Below are positions 43,852 to 52,200 of a DNA stretch of 64,000 nt, piece after piece. Position 1 is the first letter of the stretch. Every line of letters starts with the position of its first letter. The DNA comes from Mesorhizobium plurifarium (lineage in GTDB: Bacteria > Pseudomonadota > Alphaproteobacteria > Rhizobiales > Rhizobiaceae), in NCBI GenBank assembly GCA_000824785.1, contig CCNB01000044.1:155790-219789 (forward strand). The letters run 5' to 3'. The notes beneath the pieces are model-generated. The model was not told where the DNA came from, made no database searches, and saw only the letters and a program-made list of their open reading frames with translations. A program made the translations under genes and the position numbers.

Positions 43852-44072
43852 GAAGTTCCTCCCGTGAACCAATTTTGAGCCAATTTTCCGCTCTTTTGAA
43901 ACACGCTAACGTCAATTGGCTTAGGCCGCAAGCCGGATTCTGATTGGTTTCATGAAATAATCCAACGCCTGCGACGCGCAAACGCTGAGATGCTTTCGGC
44001 TTGGACGATGGACGGGCGCAAGAAAAGCTGCTATAAATGGTTCACTATTGGATCAGGTAGCTGCTGCCAAAC
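43852..44072. promoter_or_regulatory. Divergent promoter with a palindrome, FAH operon / GntR regulator
   Basis: A 221-base non-coding gap. A 10-base perfect palindrome, TTTCATGAAA, lies at 43948-43957, flanked by TTGG and ATCCAA, giving a loosely symmetric 20-base site of the kind bound by GntR/FadR regulators. This is a candidate operator only. Confidence 0.4.
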
Positions 44073-44744
44073 ATGCCCAAACTGGTTGCCAACGATATCG
44101 CCATTGCCCTGAAGAAGCGCATTTCTCTGGGCGAGTGGCTGGAGAACGGCCGCATGCCGCCGGAGCGCGATCTCGCCAGCGAGTTCGGCGTGGCGCGCAA
44201 CACGGTGCGGCGCGCCGTCGGCATGCTGGAGGATGACGGCACGGTCGTACGGCATGTGGGCCGCGGGACCTTTTTGACGGCGGGCAACCCCGATTCCATG
44301 GCCGCGACCGTCGCGCGCATGGAAGGAACCAGCCCTGCGGACATGATGGAGATCAGGCAGTTGCTGGAGCCGGCGGCGGCGTCCTTTGCCGCGACCAACG
44401 CAAGCGCCGGCGAATTGAACGCCGTGCGCGAGGCGCACAAGATCGCCTGCGCGTCCCAGGATATGCCGACGTTCGAGCACTGGGACGCGGAATTCCACCA
44501 CCGCATCTTCGCATGCTCGCGCAACGACTTCCTCAAGGAGATCCACAATCTCATGCGCATCCTGCGCAATCAGCGGCCGTGGTTCGAGATGAAGAAGCGT
44601 TCCTTCTCGGAGGAACGCCGCGCCACCTATTGCAGCGAGCACCAGCTCGTCCTGGACGCGTTGCTGGCGCGCGACTCCGAAGGCGCCAGCGCTGCCATGC
44701 TGACGCATCTGAGGACGGTCGAGCGCAATCTTCTGGGGAGGTAG
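44073..44744 (+). CDS. GntR family regulator, FadR/FCD subfamily
   Basis: 223 residues. The winged helix (about 1-70) has PPERDLASEFGVARNTVRRA. The FCD domain (about 85-215) carries metal-binding residues in EFHHRIF and a C-terminal SEHQLVLDALLARD. FCD proteins sense small carboxylic acids or amino-acid-like ligands. It diverges from the operon led by the fumarylacetoacetase-family gene and is its likely repressor. Confidence 0.9.
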   Translation: MPKLVANDIAIALKKRISLGEWLENGRMPPERDLASEFGVARNTVRRAVGMLEDDGTVVRHVGRGTFLTAGNPDSMAATVARMEGTSPADMMEIRQLLEPAAASFAATNASAGELNAVREAHKIACASQDMPTFEHWDAEFHHRIFACSRNDFLKEIHNLMRILRNQRPWFEMKKRSFSEERRATYCSEHQLVLDALLARDSEGASAAMLTHLRTVERNLLGR

Positions 44745-45113
44745 CCGCCCGGATGGCGGAGCCCGAGTCGACATTGCATGAGGATGCCACTATATAGCGC
44801 CTGCTCCGGCTGAGGCCGGGGCAGCATCGACCGGGAAACTGCGATACGGCTTGTGATACAAATGCGCTGTCAAAGTTAGAAAAAAGCAAGCAAAAACAAC
44901 AATACCGGCCTTTTATCGATCCCGGCCGACGATCCCATCATTCTCAATGATCTGAACGTGCACCTCGTCCCCCTCCATTCCTTCGGCTCCGCGTCCCACG
45001 GGCAAGATGTCTTGCCGGTCGAGGCCGACTCGGCTCGAATGGGGCATGCATTCTGTGCGGGGGTGCGGACGTTCATGGCTACCAACCGGCTTTGCCGCTA
45101 GGGAAGAAGCAAT
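44745..45113. other. Intergenic gap with a hairpin; no clear gene
   Basis: 369 bases. CTGCTCCGGC (44801-44810) pairs with GCCGGGGCAG (44815-44824) around TGAG with one wobble pair, a possible weak end for the GntR transcript. An A-rich tract runs at about 44878-44902. A minus-strand frame near 44913-45010 has codon use like real genes (ending VHVQIIENDG...) but no start site or family; it may be a gene remnant. Nothing else is seen. Confidence 0.4.
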
Positions 45114-45365
45114 ATGAGTGAACATGCGATCGAGTTCCTGCGTGGGTGGATTGGCGAGAAAGTCCAATGCCAGCATTCACCGATCAAGATCGAGCAGGCC
45201 GAGACCCTTGCCAAGGAATGCTGCGCCAAGGCCGCCGAGGCAGGCATTCTGCTCGAGGACATCCAGGAAGAGGTCGGCGACATCCAGGAGCTGATCGCGT
45301 CGCGCCTCGAGGAAGCCGCCGAAGAGGACACCGGCGAAACGAGTCCCGACAAGCCAGCGGAATAA
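45114..45365 (+). CDS. DUF768 family small protein
   Basis: 83 residues, acidic and mostly helical. It opens MSEHAIEFLRGWIGEKV and continues with AETLAKECCAKAAEAGI and EDIQEEVGDIQELIASRLEE. This is the pattern of DUF768, a small-protein family I know from Mesorhizobium genomes, where many copies occur. Function is unknown. An AGGGAAG ribosome site lies upstream. It supports placing the organism in Mesorhizobium or nearby. Confidence 0.8.
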   Translation: MSEHAIEFLRGWIGEKVQCQHSPIKIEQAETLAKECCAKAAEAGILLEDIQEEVGDIQELIASRLEEAAEEDTGETSPDKPAE

Positions 45366-45394
45366 AGACCGGCCTGGCACGAGCCGGCGGCGCT

Positions 45395-46513
45395 CTATCC
45401 GAATTTTTCCTTCAGCCATTCCTTCGGCAGCGCCGGCACGAAATTGCCGTCGCGTCCCGTCATATCCTCATTGGCGACCAGCGCGTTGAGGATCGCCTCC
45501 TCGACGCCTTGCACGACCGCGTCGAAGAACGGGTCGATGTCGACGTCGGGAATGAACTCCGCCCGTCCGATGCGCCCCGAAGCGCCAAGCGCCGCCTCCG
45601 GATTGGCGGTCGAAAACGCCAGGAAGATATCGCCCGAGCTGTGGTAGCCATAGCCGCCGGTCATGGCGATACCGAGCGGCACGCGCCGGGCGAGCCGCTT
45701 CATCTGATGCGGCAGGAACGGCGCATCGGTGGCGACGACGGCGATGATCGAGCCTTTTTCGGCGCGCGCCGTCGCCTCGCGGATCGCCGGGTCGACAAGC
45801 TCCGACCCGATGCGCCGGCCACGAATGGTGAAATTGCGCCGTTGGCCGAAATTCGACTGCACGAAGACACCCAGCGTATAACGCCTGTCCTGCCACTCAA
45901 CGACACGCGAGGCGGTGCCGGACCCAGCCTTGAAGCCGAAGGTGATCATGCCGGTGCCGCCGCCGACGCTGCCTTCCTCGATGGCGCCGCCGGTGGCGTT
46001 GTCGAGTGCCGCCGCCACGTGGTCGGCGCCGACATGATGGCCGTTGATGTCGTTGAGGAAGCCGTCATAGGTCTCGGCCGCCACCGGCAGGCCCCAGCCT
46101 GTGTCGAGCGCGACGGGCAACACCTTGTGCATCCAGCGCAGCGTGGCGTCGCGGGTGACGCCGCAGGAATGCGTGTTGGTGATGGTGACGGGGAAGTTGA
46201 AGGCGCCGGTCTCCTCGATGATATGCGTTCCGGTCAGCTCGCCATTGCCGTTCTGGCCGAACACGCCGGCGAACACCGGCGTTGCGAGCTCTTGGACCGG
46301 CCTTGGCAGGATTGCGGTGACGCCGGTGCGCACCGGCCCGTTGCCGACCCGCAGCGGACCATCGCCGGAAACCAGCGTCGTGTAGCCCACCGACACGCCC
46401 GGCACATCTGTGATGGCGTTGAAACGACCCGGAGTCCCGTCGAGCGCGATGCCGAACGCGCGCAGGCGCGGCTTGCCCGACGGGGTGCGAAGATGCGGGT
46501 CGTGGCTGCTCAT
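45395..46513 (-). CDS. P1 family peptidase (DmpA-type self-processing aminopeptidase)
   Basis: 372 residues from the ATG at 46513; the frame runs on upstream through xseA but this ATG has GAGG before it. Family features: NAITDVPGVSVGYTTL, TITNTHSCGV and the self-cleavage site GSVGGGTGM, where Gly181-Ser182 would be cut to give a new N-terminal serine nucleophile. DmpA-like enzymes remove L- or D-amino acids or beta-amino acids from peptides. No signal peptide, so cytoplasmic. It starts eight bases after the xseA stop. Confidence 0.87.
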   Translation of the reverse strand: MSSHDPHLRTPSGKPRLRAFGIALDGTPGRFNAITDVPGVSVGYTTLVSGDGPLRVGNGPVRTGVTAILPRPVQELATPVFAGVFGQNGNGELTGTHIIEETGAFNFPVTITNTHSCGVTRDATLRWMHKVLPVALDTGWGLPVAAETYDGFLNDINGHHVGADHVAAALDNATGGAIEEGSVGGGTGMITFGFKAGSGTASRVVEWQDRRYTLGVFVQSNFGQRRNFTIRGRRIGSELVDPAIREATARAEKGSIIAVVATDAPFLPHQMKRLARRVPLGIAMTGGYGYHSSGDIFLAFSTANPEAALGASGRIGRAEFIPDVDIDPFFDAVVQGVEEAILNALVANEDMTGRDGNFVPALPKEWLKEKFG

Positions 46514-46521
46514 GGAAAACC

Positions 46522-48087
46522 TCAGAACAACGAACCCTGATTGCCCGGTTCCTTGGCCTTGGCGGGCGACTTCGCGGCCAGCTTCGGCCGCGCGCCGCCG
46601 GAGGTTGCGATGGCCTCGGCGGTGCCGTCCGCGAATTCCAGCTGCAGCGCTGCGCCCGGCGCCAGTTCCGCGACCCGTTTGATGACAGCGCCGTCGGCAT
46701 CCTTGACCAGCGCGAAGCCGCGCGCCAGCACGGCCTTGTGCGACAGCGTGGAAAGCAGCCGGTCGGCTTGGGTCAGCGCAGCGCGTAGCCTGTCCAACTG
46801 CCGAGCCGCCGCCTGGTCCTGACGCCGTGTCAGTCCGGCCAAGGCGTCGGCCTGCTGCCTTTGCCTTCTCTCGATCGGCGCCGGCGATAGCCTGACTTGG
46901 GTGCGTTTGAAACGCACGCGCCGCTCGCGCACGATGGCGAAGAACGCCGCGCGGGCACGCGCGATGTCGCGGCCGGTCAGCGTGCGCGCTTCGTTCAGGC
47001 GCCGCGACAGGGTCGCCGGTGTCAGCCTTTGCCGCTCCAGCGTGGCCCGCTTGCGCTCGATATTCACCGTCAACCCGCGGCCGAGGCGGCTGGTCGCATC
47101 GTCGAAACGGCGGCGCGGCAGCGCCAGCAACTGGTCGGGCGAGGGGAGCGCGCGTGCCGCGGCCCGGACCGCCTGGCGCTTGCGCTCCAGATGCCGCGAG
47201 GCGCAGGCGTTGAGCCGCGCGCCGAGGCTGGCCAAGGTTGCCTCCAGGTCCGCCCTGACCGGCACGGCGATCTCGGCCGCGCCCGTCGGCGTCGGCGCGC
47301 GCATATCGGCGACGAAGTCGATCAGGGTCGTGTCGGTCTCGTGCCCGACGGCCGAGATCACCGGGATGCCTGAGGCTGCAACCGCGCGTGCCAGCCCTTC
47401 GTCGTTGAAGCCCCAGAGGTCTTCGAGGCTGCCGCCGCCGCGCGCCACGATCAGAAGATCGGGCTGGCGGATGGGTCCGTCCCATGTCAACGCGTTGAAA
47501 CCGTTGACGGCTGCAGTCACCTCTTTGGCGGTCGTCTCGCCCTGGACCCGCACCGGCCAGACCAGCACATGAAGCGGGAACCTGTCCTTGATGCGATGGA
47601 TGATGTCGCGGATCACCGAGCCGGTCGGCGAGGTGACGACGCCGATGACTTTTGGCATGAACGGCAGCCGCCGCTTGCGGCCGGCGTCGAACAGGCCTTC
47701 GGCCTGCAGCCGGCGCTTGCGTTCTTCGAGCAGCGCCATCAGCGCGCCGGCGCCCGCCGGCTCCAGATTGTCAATGACGATCTGGTAGTTGGATTTGCCG
47801 GGGTAGGTCGTCAGCCTACCGCTGGCGATCACCTCCATGCCTTCCTCGGGGCGGAATTTCAGCCGCGCCATGGTGGTTTTCCAGACCACGGCGTCGATCC
47901 GCGCGCGGTCGTCCTTCAACGCGAAGTAAGCGTGGCCGGACGAATGCGGGCCGCGATAGCCGGAAATCTCGCCACGCACCCGCACATTGCCGAAAGCGTC
48001 CTCGACAGTGCGCTTCAGCGCGCCGGAAATCTCGCTCACCGTGTATTCGGTGGCGTTGCTGCGTGATTCGGTTGCTGTTTCACTCAT
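46522..48087 (-). CDS. xseA: Exodeoxyribonuclease VII large subunit
   Basis: 521 residues. An N-terminal OB-fold (YTVSEISGALKRTVEDAFG, VRVRGEISGYR) is followed by the catalytic region GVVTSPTGSVIRDI, VARGGGSLEDLWGFNDE and AVGHETDTTLIDFVAD. Then comes a long basic helical region (about 290-470) and a charged C-terminus. With XseB (not in the window) it degrades single-stranded DNA into acid-soluble pieces. A housekeeping chromosomal gene. Confidence 0.95.
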   Translation of the reverse strand: MSETATESRSNATEYTVSEISGALKRTVEDAFGNVRVRGEISGYRGPHSSGHAYFALKDDRARIDAVVWKTTMARLKFRPEEGMEVIASGRLTTYPGKSNYQIVIDNLEPAGAGALMALLEERKRRLQAEGLFDAGRKRRLPFMPKVIGVVTSPTGSVIRDIIHRIKDRFPLHVLVWPVRVQGETTAKEVTAAVNGFNALTWDGPIRQPDLLIVARGGGSLEDLWGFNDEGLARAVAASGIPVISAVGHETDTTLIDFVADMRAPTPTGAAEIAVPVRADLEATLASLGARLNACASRHLERKRQAVRAAARALPSPDQLLALPRRRFDDATSRLGRGLTVNIERKRATLERQRLTPATLSRRLNEARTLTGRDIARARAAFFAIVRERRVRFKRTQVRLSPAPIERRQRQQADALAGLTRRQDQAAARQLDRLRAALTQADRLLSTLSHKAVLARGFALVKDADGAVIKRVAELAPGAALQLEFADGTAEAIATSGGARPKLAAKSPAKAKEPGNQGSLF

Positions 48088-48207
48088 TTGGCGATTGGGG
48101 AGCGCTTATCGGCCCGCGTCAAGCGCGGAGAAACCTCGCTAATATTATAACGCGATTTTAAGCCAGATTTGCTTTGACTGGCGGCACAAGAGCCGGCCAG
48201 GGACGCG

Positions 48208-50418
48208 ATGAGCGCACGCCACGACAGCAGCCCGTTGACGCGTCAGGTCACGCTGACCGTGCTGACGCTCGCGGCTTTCGCCTTGGCCATCGTCGTCGGC
48301 TTCGGCTTCTACGTCGCCGGCCAGGCCGATAACGCCTCGCTCGAACGGCAGAAGATGTTCATCGCCGATGGCCTGCAGGACCAGATCGCGGCCGTCGAGC
48401 GGGAGCAGGAAAGCGTTTCAGTCTGGGACGATTCCGTCGTCAACGCGAAGGCCGGCAACCAGGCCTGGATGGCCGACAATCTCAGCGTCTGGATGTACAC
48501 CTATTACGGCCATAACCGGATCTACATTCTGGATGGCGCCAACCGTCCGATCCACGCCATGCGCGAGGGCAAGGTGGTCGATACATCCGCCTATGGCGAG
48601 GATCGGCCCGTCCTTCTCCCCACCATCGAAAAACTGCGCGGTATCCTCGCGCGACCGCCCGAAGCCGACACGTCCGGCCAGCCCGCGAAGGCGGTCGCCG
48701 AGGATCTGGTGTCGCTCGACGGCAAGCCGGCGATCTTGAGCGTCACGCCGCTGGTGCCGAGCTCGGACAGGATCGCTCAGGCGCCCGGCACCGAATACCT
48801 GCATGTCTCGGTCGAATTCATCAGCGACGCGGTCGTCGGCAAGATCGCCGGAAAGTATCTGCTCGAGGGCGCGCGTCTGGTGCCGTTGTCCGAGCCGGTG
48901 GGCCCGGCTGCCGTGCCGCTGGTGGATGCGCGCGGCGTGATCCTCGGCTATATCGGCTGGGACCAACTCCGGCCCGGCCTTGCTTTGGTGCGTAAGATCG
49001 CTCCTGCCTTGGCGATCGCGCTGCTCCTGGCGGGCGGCGTGCTGGTGTTCCTGCTGCGTAGGTTGCGTCGCGCCTCGGCCGCGTTGCAGACAAGCCAGGA
49101 CCAGGCGCAATATCTCGCCTTCCACGACACGCTCACCGGCCTGCCCAATCGCGCGCTGTTCGAGGACCGCTTGCGGCGCACGCTGCTCTTCGCCAGCCAG
49201 GACGGAACCCGCGTGGCGCTGCTTTACCTCGATCTCGATCGCTTCAAGCATATCAACGACACGCTCGGCCATCCGGCCGGTGACGAGCTCGTGCGCCAGA
49301 CGGCGGCGCGGCTCAGGCACACGATCCGCGAAGTCGATACCGTCGCCCGGCTCGGCGGCGACGAGTTCGCCATCATCCTGCTCGACGTTCCCGACGCCGG
49401 AAGCGCCAAGGACATCGCCGAAAGGCTGCTGGCGAAGCTGCGTCAGCCGTTCCGGCTCATCGACGACCAGGTCTTCGTCAGCGCGAGCGTCGGCATCGCG
49501 CTGTCGTCCGGATCGGAGGCGGACGCGGACGACTTGCTGCGCAAGGCCGACATCGCGCTTTACGAGGCCAAGAAGAACGGTCGCGGCCGCTACGAGGTGT
49601 TCGCCGGCGACATGGACGATCTCCTGTTGCGCAAGCGCAAGGTCGAATCGGAACTCCGCAAGGCGCTGGAGGGCGAAGGCGGCATAAAGCTCGCCTATCA
49701 GCCGGTTTTCGCGGCCGACGGCTGCCGGATTCTCGGGGCCGAGGCGCTGATCCGCTGGGGGCATGAGGTGCATGGCGCCTTGCCCGCGGCGCAATTCATC
49801 GCCATTGCCGAAGAGCGCGGCCTGATCGGCGATTTGGGCAAATGGGCCCTGAGCGAAGCTTGCCGCTTCGCCGTCAGGACCGAACTGCCCTGGGTCGCGG
49901 TCAACATCTCGCCGATGCAGTTGCGTGATATCGGCTTTGCCGAACAGGTCTCCGCGGTCCTGAGCGAAACCGGACTCGACCCCTCACGCCTGCAGCTCGA
50001 GACCACCGAAAGCGTTCTGCTCGAGCACAATGACACGATCGGCACGGTGATTGACGCGCTGCACCAGTCCGGCGTGCGCATCGTGCTCGACGATTTCGGC
50101 ACCGGCTATTCCTCGTTGAGCTATCTGCGCCGCCACGCGATCGACAAGCTGAAGATCGACCGCTCCTTCGTGCGTCTGCTCGACGAGGACGAAAGCGCCC
50201 GCGCAATCGTCAAGGCGCTGATCGAGCTGGCGCTGGCGATCAAGGTCGAGGTGACCGCCGAAGGCGTCGAGACCGAGGCGCAAAAGGCCTTGCTGGTCGG
50301 CATGGGTTGTCGCCAGATGCAGGGCTATCTGCTGTCGCCGCCGCTGGAGCCCGGCCAGTTGCTTGCGCTGCCCGGTGTCTCGTCAGCCGACCGGGAGCGT
50401 TCCGTGGCTCGGGCCTGA
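48208..50418 (+). CDS. CHASE4-GGDEF-EAL membrane protein, cyclic-di-GMP turnover
   Basis: 736 residues. Two membrane helices (about 15-38 and 264-286) flank a periplasmic CHASE4-type sensor (SVSVWDDSVVNAKAG). A GGDEF domain (about 300-465) has an intact LGGDEF near residue 383. An EAL domain (485-725) keeps GAEALIRW near 510, VNISPMQL, LETTES, DDFGTGYSSL, KLKIDRSF, AEGVETE and QGYLLSPP. Both cyclase and phosphodiesterase motifs look functional, so activity may switch with the sensor. AGGGA precedes the ATG. Convergent with the LysR gene two bases away. Confidence 0.92.
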   Translation: MSARHDSSPLTRQVTLTVLTLAAFALAIVVGFGFYVAGQADNASLERQKMFIADGLQDQIAAVEREQESVSVWDDSVVNAKAGNQAWMADNLSVWMYTYYGHNRIYILDGANRPIHAMREGKVVDTSAYGEDRPVLLPTIEKLRGILARPPEADTSGQPAKAVAEDLVSLDGKPAILSVTPLVPSSDRIAQAPGTEYLHVSVEFISDAVVGKIAGKYLLEGARLVPLSEPVGPAAVPLVDARGVILGYIGWDQLRPGLALVRKIAPALAIALLLAGGVLVFLLRRLRRASAALQTSQDQAQYLAFHDTLTGLPNRALFEDRLRRTLLFASQDGTRVALLYLDLDRFKHINDTLGHPAGDELVRQTAARLRHTIREVDTVARLGGDEFAIILLDVPDAGSAKDIAERLLAKLRQPFRLIDDQVFVSASVGIALSSGSEADADDLLRKADIALYEAKKNGRGRYEVFAGDMDDLLLRKRKVESELRKALEGEGGIKLAYQPVFAADGCRILGAEALIRWGHEVHGALPAAQFIAIAEERGLIGDLGKWALSEACRFAVRTELPWVAVNISPMQLRDIGFAEQVSAVLSETGLDPSRLQLETTESVLLEHNDTIGTVIDALHQSGVRIVLDDFGTGYSSLSYLRRHAIDKLKIDRSFVRLLDEDESARAIVKALIELALAIKVEVTAEGVETEAQKALLVGMGCRQMQGYLLSPPLEPGQLLALPGVSSADRERSVARA

Positions 50419-50420
50419 CG

Positions 50421-51377
50421 TTACCATCCAGGCATGATCTGGTTCGCCTTGACACGCTTCATCTTGGCGAAGGCGAGCGCGGCGAAGTCGAAGCTTCCCG
50501 CCTCTTCGCTGACCGGCACGGAAATGTTGTCGAGGCTCTCGGCGATGTGGCGGGCCAAGGCGTCGACGATCTCCGGCTGCGAGGTCTGGCCGCGCATGAT
50601 GCCGATGCGGCAATCCGGCAACTGGCCGAAGCCGTCGGCCTCGCCGAGCACGCGCATGCCGGGCCTGAGCGCGCATTCCGGCAGCACCGAGACCGCCAGG
50701 CCCGAAAGCACGGCTGCGGTGATGACGGTGGCCGAGAAACTGGAGAACAGCACGCGGTAATCGCGGCTCTGCCGGTCGAGCACGTCGACCGCGGCGCGTC
50801 GCCAGATGCAGTTCGGCCGGCCGAACGCCATCGGCAGGGTTTCCTGCTCATGCGTGGCGTGATTGGCCGAGGTCACCCACAAAAGCGGCTCGCGCCGCAC
50901 CACTTCCGACTGGCCGCGCGTGTCGTTATGCGTCACCAGCGCCAGGTCGAGATTGCCGCGCTTGATGTGCTCGACCAGCCCCGGCGTCGGCTCGCAGACG
51001 ACCGTCAGCTCGACGCGTGGGTTGGAGCGCGAGAAGCGCGCCATGATCTCGGGCAGGAAGCGGTCGGCATAGTCGTCCGGCGTGCCGATGCGGATCGTGC
51101 CTTCGAGCCGCTGGTCGTCGAAGGCGGCAAGCGTCTCGCGGTTGAGGTAGATCAGCCGCCGCGCATAGGAAAGCAGCCGGTCGCCCTCCTCGGTCAGCTT
51201 GTTGGTGCGGCCATCCTTTTCGAACAGCGGCTTGCCGATCCGCTCCTCCAGCCGGCGCATCTGCATCGACACGGCCGACTGCGTCCGGTGCACTTCCTCG
51301 GCCGCGCGGGTGAAGCTTCCTGTGTCGGCAATCGAGATGAAGGTTTGCAACTGATCGAGGTCGAGCGGCGCTTTCAT
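50421..51377 (-). CDS. LysR family transcriptional regulator
   Basis: 318 residues. The N-terminal helix-turn-helix (about 8-67) includes FISIADTGSFTRAAEEVHRT and QSAVSMQMRRLEERIG. An effector-binding domain follows (GTIRIGTPDDYADRFLPE, LSGLAVSVLPECAL). It diverges from the DUF1127 gene, which it could control; no metabolic partner is adjacent. Function otherwise unknown. Confidence 0.9.
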   Translation of the reverse strand: MKAPLDLDQLQTFISIADTGSFTRAAEEVHRTQSAVSMQMRRLEERIGKPLFEKDGRTNKLTEEGDRLLSYARRLIYLNRETLAAFDDQRLEGTIRIGTPDDYADRFLPEIMARFSRSNPRVELTVVCEPTPGLVEHIKRGNLDLALVTHNDTRGQSEVVRREPLLWVTSANHATHEQETLPMAFGRPNCIWRRAAVDVLDRQSRDYRVLFSSFSATVITAAVLSGLAVSVLPECALRPGMRVLGEADGFGQLPDCRIGIMRGQTSQPEIVDALARHIAESLDNISVPVSEEAGSFDFAALAFAKMKRVKANQIMPGW

Positions 51378-51558
51378 CGGTCCAACCTATCATTGATGTT
51401 GATGCTAGAGATTAAAAACATTCGTTGGATTAATCAATCGCGCGATGGCAAATTGCGAATGTCCACATGACAGCATGTGTATCGAGACCGGAACGGCGCT
51501 TCTCCCAGGCGCCGATTGCATGGTTTCGTCCGCTCGACTCCTGGAAGGAGAGACTGAC

Positions 51559-51849
51559 ATGACCACGGTTGAATTCGCTTCCGAGACCCCGCGCATCACC
51601 ACGCGTCCGGCCGTTGCGACGCGCGTGCTCAATGCTCTCGCCAACGCCTATGTCGCCTGGAAAAACCGCCGCGCCTTCTATCGCCTGGGCGAGATGTCGG
51701 ACGCCGAGCTTGCCGATATCGGCCTGACCCGCGCCGACCTCCATGTCGCGGTCGCGGTGCCCTTCGGCCGCGATCCGACGGTGAAGCTGCGCGCCATCGC
51801 CAGCGAGCGCGCCGATACGATCGAGGACCTCGCTCGTCAGGTGGCCTGA
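51559..51849 (+). CDS. DUF1127 family small protein
   Basis: 96 residues from the ATG at 51559, with AAGGAG eight bases upstream; the open frame back to 51445 is probably leader. The DUF1127 core is RAFYRLGEMSDAELADIGLT (about 56-75), a positively charged helix-hairpin; the remainder is an Ala/Arg-rich tail. In alphaproteobacteria such proteins affect phosphate, RNA metabolism and growth phase. A strong terminator follows. Confidence 0.85.
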   Translation: MTTVEFASETPRITTRPAVATRVLNALANAYVAWKNRRAFYRLGEMSDAELADIGLTRADLHVAVAVPFGRDPTVKLRAIASERADTIEDLARQVA

Positions 51850-51963
51850 ACGGCCGCGTTGCCTGGATTCCGGTTGCGTTGAACCTTTTCACGGCTCGGC
51901 GCGACCAAGCTTCATGCAGGCTCCCACACTCCCTGCCGGTTCCCCGCCGGCCAGCCTGCACAT

Positions 51964-51998
51964 TGCCCGGCTCCTCCTCCAGGACCGGGCATTTTTTT
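51964..51998 (+). terminator. Rho-independent terminator after the DUF1127 gene
   Basis: TGCCCGG (51964-51970) pairs with CCGGGCA (51985-51991). An inner TCCT/AGGA pairing extends the stem, and seven T residues follow at 51992-51998. The nearest upstream stop is at 51849. Confidence 0.85.
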
Positions 51999-52002
51999 AG
52001 TT

Positions 52003-52181
52003 CGTCATTCTAGGGCGGAGCAAGGAGCGAAGCGACGCGCGCAGACCCTAGAATCCATGCCGTGACGTTGACGTGCTGCAACTGTGCAGAATTCTGCTCC
52101 TCTGCACCCTTCGGCGAAGGTAACGGCATGGATCCTCGGGTCTACGCTCCGCTTCGCGTCGCTCCGCCCGTGGATGACGAC
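52003..52181. repeat. Large imperfect inverted repeat (rhizobial intergenic element)
   Basis: The left arm 52003-52065 and right arm 52121-52181 are reverse complements over about 60 bases with scattered differences. Shared blocks include CGTCAT, GGGCGGAGC, GCGAAGC, AGACCC and ATCCATGCCGT. The arms are separated by about 55 bases. The shape is that of a dispersed, non-coding rhizobial repeat. It lies between a terminator and the 3' end of a minus-strand gene. Confidence 0.75.
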
Positions 52182-52200
52182 TTCGCCGTCGGCGCAAGAC

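Noticed and set aside
45395..47485. 696-residue frame through the DmpA-type gene
   Set aside because: The N-terminal half is an out-of-frame reading of xseA; the ATG at 46513 starts the real peptidase.
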